Origin: Pseudomonas viridiflava
GTDB lineage: Bacteria; Pseudomonadota; Gammaproteobacteria; Pseudomonadales; Pseudomonadaceae
DNA: 64,000 nt
Direction: 5' to 3'
Assembly: GCA_900596015.1 (NCBI GenBank)
Contig: UVIF01000012.1
Location: 248,001-312,000, forward strand
Shown: one piece after another, positions 53,560 through 64,000 of the stretch
Position numbering within the stretch: position 1 is the stretch's first letter
How the letters are laid out: each line of letters begins with the position of its first letter
Translations under genes and position numbers: made by a program
Notes under the pieces: generated by a model
What the model was told of the DNA's origin: nothing
The model's database searches: none
The model's input: only the letters and a program-made list of their open reading frames with translations

Positions 53560-54969
53560 ATGCGCATTCGCGCGCTGGTCGCGGTCGTTGGTCTGATGTT
53601 GACGGGTTTTGTCGTCAATGCCGTGGCCGCTACACAAGTCAAGAGCGTGCGCTTGTGGCGAGCGCCGGACAACACCCGGCTGGTCTTCGACCTTACAGGT
53701 CCCGTCCAGCACAGTGTGTTCACGCTGTCGTCACCCGATCGACTGGTCATCGACATCAACGGCGCCACTGCGGCCGGTCCGTTGAGCGTGGCCCCTGGTG
53801 ACTCGCCCGTCACCAGCGTGCGTTCGGCACAGCGTACGCCTACCGATCTGCGTGTAGTGGTCGACCTGAAAAAAGCCATCACCCCGAAAAGCTTTACGCT
53901 TGCGCCCAACCAGCAGTATGGCAACCGCCTGGTGGTCGACCTGTTCGACTCGGCAGCCGATGCCGAGCCCGCGCCGCCCCAGCCGGCCGTAGCCATCACG
54001 CCGGCGGTGCCGGTGACGCCGACGCGTCCGGCCATCAAGCTGACTCCGGTGCCCAATGGCAAGCGCGATATCGTCATCGCCATCGATGCCGGCCACGGCG
54101 GCGAAGACCCAGGCGCCTCGGGCCCGCGCGGGCAACACGAAAAAGACGTGGTGTTGCAGATCGCCAAGGAACTGCAACGCCAGATCAACGCCGAACAAGG
54201 CTTTCGCGCCGAGCTGACGCGCACCGGCGACTACTTCATTCCGCTGCGCGGACGCACCGAAATCGCCCGCAAGAAGGGCGCTGACCTGTTCGTGTCCATT
54301 CACGCCGATGCCGCGCCGTCATCGGCGGCCTTCGGCGCCTCGGTATTCGCCCTGTCCGAGCGCGGCGCCACATCGGAAACCGCGCGCTGGCTGGCCGACA
54401 CTGAGAACCGTTCGGACCTGATCGGTGGCGCTGGCAACGTCAGCCTGGATGACAAGGACCGCATGCTGGCCGGCGTGTTGCTGGATCTGTCGATGACCGC
54501 CTCGCTGACCTCCAGCCTCAATGTGGGCCAGAAAGTGTTGAGCAACATTGGCCAGGTGACACCGCTGCACAAGCGTCGGGTCGAGCAGGCCGGGTTCATG
54601 GTGTTGAAATCGCCAGACATTCCTTCGATCCTTGTGGAAACCGGCTTCATCTCCAACTCCAACGAAGCCAACAAGCTGCAAAGCTCGGGTCACCAGCAGG
54701 CGCTGGCGCGATCCATCCGTACCGGCGTGAAGCAATTCTTCCAGCAGAATCCGCCGCCGGGTACTTACATGGCCTGGTTGCGTGACACCGGCAAGATTGC
54801 CCGCGGCCCCAGCACTCACGTGGTGCGTCCCGGCGAAACCCTGGCCATGCTGGCGGCGCGCTACGACCTGGGCATCGCCACCTTGCGCAGCGCCAATGAC
54901 CTGAAAACCGATGAATTGAAGATCGGCCAGGAAGTCACCATTCCCAGTACTGCGCTGGCGTCTCAGTAA
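53560..54969 (+). CDS. amiB: N-acetylmuramoyl-L-alanine amidase with LysM domain
   Basis: A 469-residue periplasmic amidase that cuts septal peptidoglycan for daughter-cell separation. Order: signal peptide ([18 protein letters not shown]), AMIN domain ([19 protein letters not shown]), a Pro-rich linker, amidase_3 domain with zinc ligands in [16 protein letters not shown] and FVSIHADA, catalytic Glu in [11 protein letters not shown], and a C-terminal LysM ([19 protein letters not shown]). Either ATG 53560 or 53548 is possible; the former lies next to GGGGTTAGG. Activation by an EnvC/NlpD-like factor is expected. Confidence 0.93.
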   Translation: MRIRALVAVVGLMLTGFVVNAVAATQVKSVRLWRAPDNTRLVFDLTGPVQHSVFTLSSPDRLVIDINGATAAGPLSVAPGDSPVTSVRSAQRTPTDLRVVVDLKKAITPKSFTLAPNQQYGNRLVVDLFDSAADAEPAPPQPAVAITPAVPVTPTRPAIKLTPVPNGKRDIVIAIDAGHGGEDPGASGPRGQHEKDVVLQIAKELQRQINAEQGFRAELTRTGDYFIPLRGRTEIARKKGADLFVSIHADAAPSSAAFGASVFALSERGATSETARWLADTENRSDLIGGAGNVSLDDKDRMLAGVLLDLSMTASLTSSLNVGQKVLSNIGQVTPLHKRRVEQAGFMVLKSPDIPSILVETGFISNSNEANKLQSSGHQQALARSIRTGVKQFFQQNPPPGTYMAWLRDTGKIARGPSTHVVRPGETLAMLAARYDLGIATLRSANDLKTDELKIGQEVTIPSTALASQ

Positions 54970-56864
54970 TGGTTGAATCGGCGCGTATCGAGCTGCTCAG
55001 TCCGCGGCTCGCCAACCAGATCGCTGCCGGTGAGGTGGTCGAACGACCCGCCTCGGTGATCAAGGAGCTGCTGGAAAACAGCCTGGACTCCGGCGCCCGC
55101 CGCATCGACATCGAGGTCGAGCAGGGCGGCGTCAAGCTGCTGCGCGTGCGCGACGACGGCGGCGGCATTTCGGCCGACGACCTGCCCCTGGCCCTGGCTC
55201 GCCATGCCACCAGCAAGATCCGCGACCTGCAGGATCTCGAGCGTGTCATGAGCCTGGGTTTCCGCGGCGAAGCACTGGCCTCGATCAGTTCGGTGGCGCG
55301 GCTCACCCTCACCTCGCGCACCGCGGCGGCCGATCAGGCCTGGCAGGTGGAAACCGAAGGCCGTGACATGGACGCCCGCGTGCAGCCTGCGGCCCACCCA
55401 GTGGGCACCTCGGTGGAGGTGCGCGACCTGTTCTTCAATACGCCTGCACGGCGCAAGTTTCTCAAGACCGAAAAGACCGAGTTCGACCACCTGCAGGAAG
55501 TCATCAAGCGCCTGGCGCTGGCGCGCTTCGACGTCGGCTTTCACCTGCGGCACAACGGCAAGAGCATTCTCGGCTTGCACGAGGCCCACGACGAAACCGC
55601 CCGTGCACGGCGGGTCGCCGCGGTCTGCGGGCCGGCGTTCCTCGAACAGGCGATGCCGATCGAGGTCGAGCGCAACGGCCTGCGTCTGTGGGGCTGGGTA
55701 GGCTTGCCGACGTTTTCGCGCAGCCAGGCCGACCTTCAATACTTCTTCGTCAACGGCCGAGCGGTGCGCGACAAGCTGGTGGCCCACGCGGTACGGCAGG
55801 CTTACCGCGACGTGCTGTTCAACGGCCGTCATCCGACCTTCGTCCTGTTTCTGGAAGTGGACCCGGCGGTGGTCGACGTCAACGTGCACCCGACCAAGCA
55901 TGAAGTGCGCTTTCGCGACGGGCGCATGGTGCATGACTTTCTCTACGGCACACTGCACCGCGCGCTGGCCGATGTACGTCCCGAAGACCAGTTGGCGAGT
56001 GCGCCGGCGCAAGCCCAGCCGTCGCGGCCAAGCGGAGCCCAGGCAGGCGAGTTCGGTCCCCAGGGCGAAATGGGCCTGGCGGCCAACCTGCTGCAGCCGC
56101 CGATGGCCCAGCCGCAATCGAGCGGTGGTTCCAGCGGCGGTTACTCATACACGCCGCGGCCGACCGCTGCGCTGCCAGTGGCCGAGGCGCAAAGCGCCTA
56201 CCGGGAATTCTTCGCCCCGCTGCCTACCGCCGGCAGCAGCACCGCGCCGATCCCCAGCCTGCCGCCGAGCCAGGGTGACATTCCGCCGCTGGGCTATGCG
56301 CTGGCGCAGCTCAAGGGGATCTACATCCTGGCCGAAAACGCCCAGGGGCTGGTCCTGGTGGATATGCATGCGGCGCATGAGCGCATCATGTACGAGCGTC
56401 TGAAGATCGCCATGGCCAGCGAAGGGCTGAGCGGGCAGCCCTTGCTGGTGCCCGAATCGCTGGCCATGAGCCAACGCGAAGCGGACTGCGCCGAAGAGCA
56501 CGCAGCGTGGTTCCAGCGCCTGGGCTTCGAGCTGCAACGCCTCGGTCCGGAAACCCTGGCCATACGCCAGATTCCCGCACTGCTCAAGCAGGCCGAGGCC
56601 AATCGCCTGGTCGGCGATGTCCTGGCCGACCTGATGGAGTACGGCACCAGCGACCGTATCCAGGCCCATTTAAATGAATTGCTGGGCACCATGGCCTGCC
56701 ACGGGGCCATTCGTGCCAACCGGCGCCTGGCCATTCCGGAAATGAACGGCCTGCTGCGCGATATGGAAAACACCGAGCGCAGTGGCCAGTGCAACCATGG
56801 CCGACCGACCTGGACCCAGATGGGCCTGGACGACCTGGACAAACTCTTCCTGCGCGGGCGTTGA
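54969..56864 (+). CDS. mutL: DNA mismatch repair protein MutL
   Basis: MutL (631 residues) links MutS to downstream repair. The N-terminal GHKL ATPase has [19 protein letters not shown] and [11 protein letters not shown] Ser/Pro/Gln-rich linker (about residues 340-430) leads to the dimerisation domain. The C-terminus has [17 protein letters not shown] and [12 protein letters not shown], ending in CNHGRPT. The endonuclease motif DQHAxxER reads [12 protein letters not shown], with Met for Gln. The start overlaps the amiB stop (TAATG). Confidence 0.95.
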   Translation: MVESARIELLSPRLANQIAAGEVVERPASVIKELLENSLDSGARRIDIEVEQGGVKLLRVRDDGGGISADDLPLALARHATSKIRDLQDLERVMSLGFRGEALASISSVARLTLTSRTAAADQAWQVETEGRDMDARVQPAAHPVGTSVEVRDLFFNTPARRKFLKTEKTEFDHLQEVIKRLALARFDVGFHLRHNGKSILGLHEAHDETARARRVAAVCGPAFLEQAMPIEVERNGLRLWGWVGLPTFSRSQADLQYFFVNGRAVRDKLVAHAVRQAYRDVLFNGRHPTFVLFLEVDPAVVDVNVHPTKHEVRFRDGRMVHDFLYGTLHRALADVRPEDQLASAPAQAQPSRPSGAQAGEFGPQGEMGLAANLLQPPMAQPQSSGGSSGGYSYTPRPTAALPVAEAQSAYREFFAPLPTAGSSTAPIPSLPPSQGDIPPLGYALAQLKGIYILAENAQGLVLVDMHAAHERIMYERLKIAMASEGLSGQPLLVPESLAMSQREADCAEEHAAWFQRLGFELQRLGPETLAIRQIPALLKQAEANRLVGDVLADLMEYGTSDRIQAHLNELLGTMACHGAIRANRRLAIPEMNGLLRDMENTERSGQCNHGRPTWTQMGLDDLDKLFLRGR

Positions 56865-56866
56865 AC

Positions 56867-57838
56867 ATGAGTGGCCTACCTCCGGCGATCTTCCTCATGG
56901 GGCCCACTGCCGCCGGCAAGACCGACCTGGCCATCGAGCTGAGCAAGGTGCTGCCGTGCGAGCTGATCAGCGTCGACTCGGCCCTGGTCTACCGCGGCAT
57001 GGACATCGGCACCGCCAAGCCGTCGCGGGCGGTGCTCGACGCCCATCCGCACGCACTGATCGACATCCTCGATCCGGCGCAAAGCTACAGCGCCGCCGAC
57101 TTTCGCCGCGACGCCCTGCAAGCCATGGAGCAGATCACCGCGCGGGGCAACATCCCGCTGCTGGTTGGTGGCACCATGCTGTATTTCAAGGCTTTGCTCG
57201 AAGGGTTGGCGGACATGCCGGGCGCCGATGCCCAGGTGCGCGCCGACCTCGAAGCGCAGGCCGCTCGCGAAGGCTGGCAGGCATTGCACGACCATCTCGC
57301 CGCAGTCGATCCGGTGTCTGCCGCGCGCATTCACCCCAACGATCCGCAACGTCTGATTCGAGCGCTGGAGGTCTACCGCGTGAGTGGTTCGAGCATGACC
57401 GAGCTGCGCGCGCGACAATCTGCGCAAAGTACCGAGGCAGGCGCATTGGCAAGCGGTCAATTGCCCTATACTGTGGCCCACTTGGCAATCGCACCCGCCG
57501 ATCGCTCGGTGCTGCATGAGCGAATTGCCGTGCGTTTCGGACAAATGCTGGAACAAGGCTTCGTCGACGAGGTCACTGCCTTGCGTGCTCGAAGTGACTT
57601 GCATGCAGGGCTTGCGTCTATACGAGCGGTGGGCTATCGGCAAGTTTGGGATCATCTGGATGGCAAGCTGACCGAGGTGCAGATGCGCGAACGCGGCATC
57701 ATCGCCACGCGCCAATTGGCCAAGCGGCAGTTTACCTGGTTGCGCGGTTGGGCCGATCTGCACTGGCTCGACAGCCTGGCCGGCGACAATCTGCCTCGCA
57801 CCTTGAAATACCTGGGTTCGGCCTCCATATTGAGCTGA
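56867..57838 (+). CDS. miaA: tRNA dimethylallyltransferase
   Basis: MiaA (323 residues) adds the dimethylallyl group to A37 of tRNAs reading U-starting codons. The P-loop is GPTAAGKT (residues 12-19); [16 protein letters not shown] and LVGGTMLYF are typical, as is the [17 protein letters not shown] [14 protein letters not shown] block. It starts 2 bp after the mutL stop and precedes hfq by 96 bp. Confidence 0.96.
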   Translation: MSGLPPAIFLMGPTAAGKTDLAIELSKVLPCELISVDSALVYRGMDIGTAKPSRAVLDAHPHALIDILDPAQSYSAADFRRDALQAMEQITARGNIPLLVGGTMLYFKALLEGLADMPGADAQVRADLEAQAAREGWQALHDHLAAVDPVSAARIHPNDPQRLIRALEVYRVSGSSMTELRARQSAQSTEAGALASGQLPYTVAHLAIAPADRSVLHERIAVRFGQMLEQGFVDEVTALRARSDLHAGLASIRAVGYRQVWDHLDGKLTEVQMRERGIIATRQLAKRQFTWLRGWADLHWLDSLAGDNLPRTLKYLGSASILS

Positions 57839-57934
57839 GTCCCGCAATTGCCGTCTATCCTTGGGTCTGACGGTCAGAGCCTTCATCTTTTTTTCAAAGC
57901 TTTTCCACTATTGATCCTTAAAGGAGTGCGGCAC

Positions 57935-58195
57935 ATGTCAAAAGGGCATTCGCTACAAGACCCTTACTTGAACACCTTGCGTAAAGAGAAGGTCGGCGTC
58001 TCGATCTATCTGGTGAACGGTATCAAGTTGCAGGGCCAGATCGAATCGTTCGACCAGTTCGTCATCCTGCTGAAGAACACGGTCAGCCAGATGGTCTACA
58101 AACACGCGATTTCCACGGTTGTACCGGTGCGTCCGATTCGTCTGCCAAGTGCGACCGAATCCGAGCAGGGCGACACCGACCCAGGTAACGCTTGA
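57935..58195 (+). CDS. hfq: RNA chaperone Hfq
   Basis: An 86-residue Sm-like hexameric RNA chaperone that mediates sRNA-mRNA pairing and, in Pseudomonas, Crc-dependent catabolite repression. Sm1 and Sm2 are intact: [20 protein letters not shown] and [11 protein letters not shown], with the distal/proximal residues KHAIS. The start at 57935 follows AAAGGAG. The C-terminal tail is short, as in other pseudomonads. Confidence 0.97.
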   Translation: MSKGHSLQDPYLNTLRKEKVGVSIYLVNGIKLQGQIESFDQFVILLKNTVSQMVYKHAISTVVPVRPIRLPSATESEQGDTDPGNA

Positions 58196-58207
58196 TAGGA
58201 GTCTGCC

Positions 58208-59509
58208 TTGTTCTTTGAGCGCCACGGTGGTGGTGAGCGAGCGATCCTCGTTCATCTGGATGGTCAGGACCCTGAGGCGCGCGAAGACCCGCAGGAGTTT
58301 CAGGAGCTGGCCATCTCGGCCGGCGCCGAAACTGTCGCATTCGTCAATGTCGCCCGTCATCGGCCCAGTGCCAAATTTCTGATCGGCAGCGGCAAGGTCG
58401 AGGAGCTGCGTGACCAGGTCAAGGCCGAGCACGCCGATCTGGTGATCTTCAATCACACCCTCACACCCAGCCAGGAACGCAACCTCGAGAAAGTCTTCGA
58501 GTGCCGCGTGCTGGACCGTACCGGTCTGATCCTGGATATCTTCGCGCAACGCGCCCGTACCCATGAAGGCAAGCTGCAGGTCGAACTGGCCCAGCTCGAG
58601 CACATGAGCACGCGGCTGGTTCGTGGCTGGACTCACCTCGAGCGCCAGGGCGGTGGTATCGGCCTGCGCGGCCCGGGCGAAACCCAGCTGGAAACCGACC
58701 GGCGTCTGCTGCGGGTACGCCTGCGCCAGATCAAGCAGCGCCTGGAAAAGGTTCGCAGCCAGCGCGAGCAGGCACGACGCGGCCGCCGACGAGCCGACAT
58801 CCCGTCGGTGTCCCTGGTGGGTTACACCAACGCCGGCAAGTCGACCTTGTTCAACGCCGTCACGCAGTCCGAGGTGTACGCGGCCGACCAACTGTTCGCG
58901 ACCCTCGACCCGACCCTGCGTCGACTCGAGTTGAACGACCTGGGGCCGGTGATCCTGGCCGACACGGTGGGCTTCATTCGCCACCTGCCACACAAGCTGG
59001 TCGAAGCGTTTCGCGCCACCCTCGAGGAGTCGAGCAACTCCGACCTGCTGCTGCACGTGATCGACGCCCATGAGCCCGAGCGCATGGCGCAGATCGAACA
59101 GGTCATGGCCGTGCTCACCGAGATCGGCGCGCAAGGCTTGCCGATCCTCGAGGTGTATAACAAACTCGACCTGCTCGAGAACGTCGAGCCGCAGATACAG
59201 CGCGATGCCGACGGCAAGCCGGTCAGGGTCTGGGTGTCGGCGCGCGATGGGCGCGGCCTCGAGCTGGTCAAGCAAGCGGTCGCCGAGCTGCTGGGCGAAG
59301 ACCTGTTCGTCGGCACGCTGCAGCTGGGCCAGACACTGGGCCGCCTGCGTGCACAGCTGTTTTCGCTGGGCGCGGTGCAAAGCGAAGCGCATGATGAGCA
59401 GGGTGGCAGTTTGCTGGCAATACGTTTGCCGCGTGCGGAGCTCAATCGCCTGGTCAGTCGCGAAGGCATGGAGCCCGCTGAATTCATCGAGCAACACACT
59501 TTGCAATAA
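58208..59509 (+). CDS. hflX: Ribosome-associated GTPase HflX
   Basis: HflX (433 residues) binds 50S and rescues or splits stalled ribosomes under stress. The HflX domain has SAGAETVAFVN, IGSGKVEEL and DRTGLILDIFAQRA, then the glycine-rich linker GGIGLRGPGETQLETDRR. The G domain has GYTNAGKSTLFN, DTVGFIRHLP and NKLD. The start is TTG at 58208 with AGGAG upstream, a usual choice in Pseudomonas. Confidence 0.95.
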   Translation: MFFERHGGGERAILVHLDGQDPEAREDPQEFQELAISAGAETVAFVNVARHRPSAKFLIGSGKVEELRDQVKAEHADLVIFNHTLTPSQERNLEKVFECRVLDRTGLILDIFAQRARTHEGKLQVELAQLEHMSTRLVRGWTHLERQGGGIGLRGPGETQLETDRRLLRVRLRQIKQRLEKVRSQREQARRGRRRADIPSVSLVGYTNAGKSTLFNAVTQSEVYAADQLFATLDPTLRRLELNDLGPVILADTVGFIRHLPHKLVEAFRATLEESSNSDLLLHVIDAHEPERMAQIEQVMAVLTEIGAQGLPILEVYNKLDLLENVEPQIQRDADGKPVRVWVSARDGRGLELVKQAVAELLGEDLFVGTLQLGQTLGRLRAQLFSLGAVQSEAHDEQGGSLLAIRLPRAELNRLVSREGMEPAEFIEQHTLQ

Positions 59510-59605
59510 AAGCCTCGCGTGGCAGCTGTGCTGTCATGTCGGGCATTCTGTAGCATTGGTCGGCGCGCCGTGGGTGCGTCTTTGCTTTATCAGATGGAGA
59601 GCGCT

Positions 59606-60790
59606 ATGGCTTGGAATGAGCCGGGTGGCAACTCGAACAATCAAGATCCTTGGGGTGGTAAACGCCGTGGAGGCGACCGCAAGGGGCCACCGGATCTCGA
59701 CGAGGCCTTCCGCAAGCTGCAGGACAGCCTGAACGGTTTGTTCGGTGGTGGAAAGAAACGCACAGGTGGCGGTGGCGACGGCGGAGGCACGTCCAAGGGC
59801 GGCGGACTCGGCCTGTTGGGCATCGGCCTTGCCGTGCTTGGCGCGATCTGGCTGTACAGCGCGGTGTATGTAGTCGACGAGCAGGAGCAAGCCGTGGTGC
59901 TGCGCTTCGGCAAGTACTATGAAACGGTGGGTCCGGGCCTGAACATCTATTTCCCGCCTATCGACCGCAAGTACCTGGAAAACGTCACGCGCGAGCGTTC
60001 GTATACCAAGCAGGGGCAGATGCTCACCGAAGACGAGAACATCGTCGAAGTGCCGCTGACCGTGCAGTACAAGATCACCAACCTGCAGGACTTCGTCCTG
60101 CGCGTCGACCAGCCTGAAATCAGCCTGCAGCATGCTACCGACAGCGCACTGCGCCACGTGGTGGGTTCCACCGCGATGGACCAGGTGCTGACCGAAGGCC
60201 GCGAGCAGATGGCCGGCGAGATCAAGGAGCGCCTGCAGCGTTTCCTCGACACCTACCAGACCGGTATCACCGTCACCCAGGTGAACGTGCAGAGCGCGGC
60301 AGCCCCGCGTGAAGTGCAGGAAGCCTTCGACGACGTGATCCGCGCCCGGGAAGACGAGCAGCGCTCGCGCAACCAGGCCGAAGGCTATGCCAACGGCGTG
60401 ATTCCCGAGGCTCGCGGTCAGGCCCAGCGCATCATCGAAGATGCCAACGGCTACCGCGACGAAGTCGTATCGCGCGCCAAGGGTGAGGCCGACCGCTTCA
60501 CCAAGCTGGTCACCGAGTACCGCAAGGCTCCCGACGTAACCCGTCAGCGCCTGTACCTGGAAACCATGCAGGACGTGTACAGCAACACCAGCAAGGTGCT
60601 GGTGGCCAGCAAGGAAGGTCAGAACAACCTGATCTACCTGCCGCTGGACAAGATGGTCGGTGGCGACCGCAACAACAGCAGCACGCCTGCCGCCAGCACG
60701 CCGGCTTCGGCCAGCGACGCCGCCGGCGCACGCGCTGCGGCCGACCTGCAGCAGCAACAGCGTGAAATGCGTTCAAGGGAGAGTCGCTGA
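59606..60790 (+). CDS. hflK: FtsH modulator HflK
   Basis: HflK (394 residues) is a SPFH/prohibitin-type membrane protein that with HflC forms the cage around FtsH. The N-terminus is Gly-rich and cytoplasmic (NEPGGNSNNQDPWGG), one helix follows (LGLLGIGLAVLGAIWLYSAVYV), then the SPFH domain EQAVVLRFGKYYETVGPGLN. The C-terminus is Ala/Ser-rich. GGAG precedes ATG 59606. Its stop overlaps hflC (TGATG). Confidence 0.95.
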   Translation: MAWNEPGGNSNNQDPWGGKRRGGDRKGPPDLDEAFRKLQDSLNGLFGGGKKRTGGGGDGGGTSKGGGLGLLGIGLAVLGAIWLYSAVYVVDEQEQAVVLRFGKYYETVGPGLNIYFPPIDRKYLENVTRERSYTKQGQMLTEDENIVEVPLTVQYKITNLQDFVLRVDQPEISLQHATDSALRHVVGSTAMDQVLTEGREQMAGEIKERLQRFLDTYQTGITVTQVNVQSAAAPREVQEAFDDVIRAREDEQRSRNQAEGYANGVIPEARGQAQRIIEDANGYRDEVVSRAKGEADRFTKLVTEYRKAPDVTRQRLYLETMQDVYSNTSKVLVASKEGQNNLIYLPLDKMVGGDRNNSSTPAASTPASASDAAGARAAADLQQQQREMRSRESR

Positions 60791-61659
60791 TGGGCAATAA
60801 ATCTGTGATCGCCCTTGTCGTCACCGTCGTTCTGGCGGTGGCAGCATGGAACTGCTTCTACATCGTTGCGCAAACCGAACGTGCGGTCCTCCTGCAATTC
60901 GGCCGCGTGGTTCAGGCCGATGTCCAGCCTGGCCTGCATGTGAAGCTCCCGTACGTCAACCAGGTGCGCAAGTTCGATGCGCGGCTGATGACCCTCGACG
61001 CCCCGACCCAGCGGTTCCTGACCCTGGAGAAGAAAGCGGTGATGGTCGATGCCTATGCCAAATGGCGTGTGAAGGATGCCGAGCGCTACTACACCGCTAC
61101 TTCCGGCATGAAGCAGATCGCCGACGAGCGTCTGTCGCGACGTCTCGAATCAGGTCTGCGTGACCAGTTCGGCAAGCGCACCCTGCACGAAGTGGTGTCG
61201 GGCGAGCGTGACGCGTTGATGTCCGACATCACCACGTCGCTCAACCGCATGGCAGACAAGGAGCTGGGTATCGAGGTCATCGACGTGCGCGTCAAGGCCA
61301 TCGACCTGCCCAAGGAAGTCAACCGCAGCGTGTTCGAACGCATGAGTACCGAGCGTGAGCGCGAGGCGCGCGAGCACCGTGCGAAGGGTAACGAATTGGC
61401 AGAAGGCATTCGTGCCGATGCCGATCGTCAGCGTCGCGTGCTGTTGGCTGAAGCCTATCGCGAGTCCGAGGAAGCGCGTGGTGACGGCGATGCGCAGGCA
61501 GCGTCCATCTACGCCCAGGCCTATGGACAGGATCAGGAATTCTATTCCTTCTTCCGCAGCCTGCAGGCGTACCGCCAGAGCTTCGCCAACAAGAGCGATG
61601 TGATGGTGCTGGACTCCAAAAGCGATTTCTTCCGCTTCATGGAGAAGTACAAGCCCTGA
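60790..61659 (+). CDS. hflC: FtsH modulator HflC
   Basis: HflC (289 residues) is the partner of HflK. One N-terminal helix (VIALVVTVVLAVAAWNCFYIV) is followed by the SPFH domain, with TERAVLLQFGRVV, HVKLPYVNQVRKFDAR and a long charged coiled coil (MSTEREREAREHRAKGNELAEG region). It overlaps hflK by one base, which supports stoichiometric synthesis. Confidence 0.95.
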   Translation: MGNKSVIALVVTVVLAVAAWNCFYIVAQTERAVLLQFGRVVQADVQPGLHVKLPYVNQVRKFDARLMTLDAPTQRFLTLEKKAVMVDAYAKWRVKDAERYYTATSGMKQIADERLSRRLESGLRDQFGKRTLHEVVSGERDALMSDITTSLNRMADKELGIEVIDVRVKAIDLPKEVNRSVFERMSTEREREAREHRAKGNELAEGIRADADRQRRVLLAEAYRESEEARGDGDAQAASIYAQAYGQDQEFYSFFRSLQAYRQSFANKSDVMVLDSKSDFFRFMEKYKP

Positions 61660-61731
61660 TCGGCTTTCCCCGCCGGGCGGTTTAACCGTTTGGCGGGGTG
61701 AACGATCGGCGAAACGTGTGTATGATGCGGC

Positions 61732-61756
61732 AGCCGGGAAATTCCCGGCTTTTTTG
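61732..61756 (+). terminator. Terminator or attenuator between hflC and hisZ
   Basis: AGCCGGGAA-ATT-CCCGGCTTTTTT makes a 7-bp GC-rich stem followed by a T-tract. It lies 70 bp after the hflC stop and 140 bp before hisZ. A TATGAT just upstream (about 61721) could be a -10, in which case the hairpin would act as an attenuator in the hisZ leader. Confidence 0.75.
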
Positions 61757-61795
61757 CGTCTGCAACATAGATCGGCCGATTCATAGGCCCGGTTC

Positions 61796-61855
61796 ATGAG
61801 GACATTGCCCCGCGACCTGCTTGCGGTGGGCGATTTCTGCTTCACTCAAGGCTAG
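61796..61855 (+). CDS. Possible 19-residue leader peptide upstream of hisZ
   Basis: ATG at 61796 opens a 19-codon frame (MRTLPRDLLAVGDFCFTQG) ending TAG at 61853-61855, 39 bp before hisZ. There is no strong ribosome site and no His run, so it is not a classical his attenuator peptide. Listed only as a candidate because it fills part of the hflC-hisZ gap. Confidence 0.2.
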   Translation: MRTLPRDLLAVGDFCFTQG

Positions 61856-61894
61856 CCCGACGGCAGGCCGCCCGGATCATAGGGGAAAGGCGTA

Positions 61895-63082
61895 ATGGCA
61901 ACGGTAGACCGCTGGCTGCTGCCAGATGGCATCGAAGAAGTACTGCCGCCCGAGGCTGCGCGCATCGAAGTCGCGCGGCGTCAGGTGTTGGACCTGTTCC
62001 AGAGCTGGGGTTACGAGTTCGTCGTGACGCCGCACATCGAATACCTCGAGTCGCTGCTGACCGGTGCCGGTCAGGATCTGGATCTGCGCACCTTCAAGGT
62101 GATCGACCCGCAATCGGGTCGGCAGATGGGCTTTCGTGCCGACATCACGCCCCAGGTGGCGCGTATCGATGCGCACACCCTGCGCCGTGAAGGACCGAAC
62201 CGCCTGTGCTATGCCGGCAGTGTGCTGCATGCACAGCCGCGGGCACTGTCCAGTTCGCGCAGCCCGATCCAGCTGGGTGCCGAACTGTATGGCGACGCCA
62301 GTCCGAGCAGCGACGTGGAAGTCATCAGCCTGATGCTGACCATGCTGGAAATGGCCGATGTGCCAGACGTGCACATGGATCTGGGGCACGTCGGTATCTA
62401 CCGCGGCCTGGCCCGTGCGGCCGGGCTGTCGGGCGATGTCGAGCAGCAGTTGTTCGATGCCCTGCAGCGCAAGGCCATCGACGAAGTGATCGTGCTTACC
62501 GAAGGGTTGCAAGCGGACCTTGCCCAGATGCTGCGTGCCTTGGTTGGCCTGTGTGGCGGTCGCGAAGTGCTGGCGCAGGCCAAGGTACGCCTTGCCAATG
62601 CACCGGCGCCGGTGATGACCGCGCTGGACGACCTGCTGGCGATTGCCGAACGGCTGTCGTTGCGTTTTCCGCAATTGCCGCTGTACTTCGACTTGGGCGA
62701 GTTGCGCGGTTATCACTATCACACCGGCGTGGTATTCGCCGTGTTCGTTCCAGGCATGGGCCAGTCCATTGCCCAGGGCGGCCGCTACGACGACATCGGC
62801 GCGGACTTCGGTCGCGCCCGCCCGGCAACCGGTTTCTCCACGGACCTCAAGTCCCTGGTGACACTGGGTCGGGCCCGGATCGAACTGCCTGCTGGTGGCG
62901 TCTGGATGCCTGACAGCACCGATGCGGCTCTTTGGCAGGCAGTCTGCCAGCTGCGCCGCGAGGGCCGGCGCGTGGTCCAGGCCCTGCCGGGACAGACGAT
63001 CGAGGCTGCCGGCGAGGCAGATTGCGACTGTCAATTGATTCAGCAGAACGGGCAATGGCAAGTGCTGCCACTGGCCTCTTGA
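61895..63082 (+). CDS. hisZ: ATP phosphoribosyltransferase regulatory subunit
   Basis: HisZ (395 residues) is a class II aminoacyl-tRNA-synthetase paralogue without charging activity. It binds short-form HisG and makes it sensitive to histidine. Visible are the motif 2-like [24 protein letters not shown] and YYHTG-like [12 protein letters not shown], plus GGRYD. The HisRS anticodon domain is absent, as expected. Position before purA is typical for Pseudomonas. Confidence 0.93.
   Translation: MATVDRWLLPDGIEEVLPPEAARIEVARRQVLDLFQSWGYEFVVTPHIEYLESLLTGAGQDLDLRTFKVIDPQSGRQMGFRADITPQVARIDAHTLRREGPNRLCYAGSVLHAQPRALSSSRSPIQLGAELYGDASPSSDVEVISLMLTMLEMADVPDVHMDLGHVGIYRGLARAAGLSGDVEQQLFDALQRKAIDEVIVLTEGLQADLAQMLRALVGLCGGREVLAQAKVRLANAPAPVMTALDDLLAIAERLSLRFPQLPLYFDLGELRGYHYHTGVVFAVFVPGMGQSIAQGGRYDDIGADFGRARPATGFSTDLKSLVTLGRARIELPAGGVWMPDSTDAALWQAVCQLRREGRRVVQALPGQTIEAAGEADCDCQLIQQNGQWQVLPLAS

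Positions 63083-64000
<918 letters not shown>

Noticed and set aside
54969..56864. MutL endonuclease motif change (Met instead of Gln in DMHAAHER) as an inactivating mutation
   Set aside because: The [12 protein letters not shown] form is what I recall from Pseudomonas MutL, whose metal site tolerates this residue; no sign of decay in the rest.

Overview
The window is a 64 kb piece of a high-GC gammaproteobacterial chromosome, almost certainly Pseudomonas and most like the P. putida group. The basis is gene content and order: bioBFHCD, thiC/tolC, parE/parC, serB-psd-rhdA-motAB-rsgA-orn, and queG-nnrD-tsaE-amiB-mutL-miaA-hfq-hflX-hflKC-hisZ-purA. Pseudomonas-type REP palindromes are also present. 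No tRNA, rRNA, CRISPR array, transposase or phage gene is visible.

Layout. 0-4.5 kb: tail of a receiver-domain protein, a DnaA-box-like cluster, rarD, an srkA-type kinase and a Tat-exported PhoX-type phosphatase. 4.6-9.2 kb: the biotin operon bioBFHCD on the minus strand, with a BirA operator that overlaps its promoter and the start of the divergent comF. 10.0-14.7 kb: an orphan ModE-like regulator and two tandem acyl-CoA dehydrogenases behind a promoter with a PsrA-type box. 14.7-15.1 kb: a REP cluster. 15.1-20.3 kb: tolC, divergent from a TPP-riboswitch-controlled thiC, then cytX. 20.3-30.6 kb: a DUF3298 lipoprotein, then nudF, a DUF1249 gene, cpdA, yqiA, parE, a phytase-like esterase, an aspartyl protease, parC and a PqiC-like lipoprotein. 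30.6-38.5 kb: an AhpA/YtjB-like membrane protein, serB with a short N-terminus, a PilZ-like protein, psd, rhdA and an HDOD protein. 38.7-45.1 kb: motAB, then an accessory block (TIR protein, argD-like aminotransferase, LysR regulator), then rsgA and orn. 45.2-50.4 kb: a tandem REP array and a second accessory block. 50.5-64 kb: TRIC channel, queG, and the conserved nnrD-to-purA run, with purA cut by the window end.

The most unusual locus is 45.3-50.4 kb. A MocR regulator diverges from a close-packed operon of a class I glutamine amidotransferase, a YiiM-like MOSC protein, an unrecognised 75-residue protein, an AurF-family di-iron oxygenase that keeps the seven metal ligands, and a flavin/2Fe-2S reductase. 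This looks like a self-contained N-oxygenation module: oxygenase plus its electron donor, beside a MOSC protein of a family linked to reducing N-hydroxylated compounds. It has its own regulator. The last three genes are visibly more AT-rich than the surrounding core genes, which suggests transfer.

Other points of note: a 27-bp REP copy read as codons inside bioC, the biotin operator lying inside comF, a SerB that appears to lack most of its first ACT domain, and a stand-alone TIR protein between motB and rsgA. Start codons were chosen from ribosome binding sites and family alignment from memory. All family assignments are by reading, not by database search.
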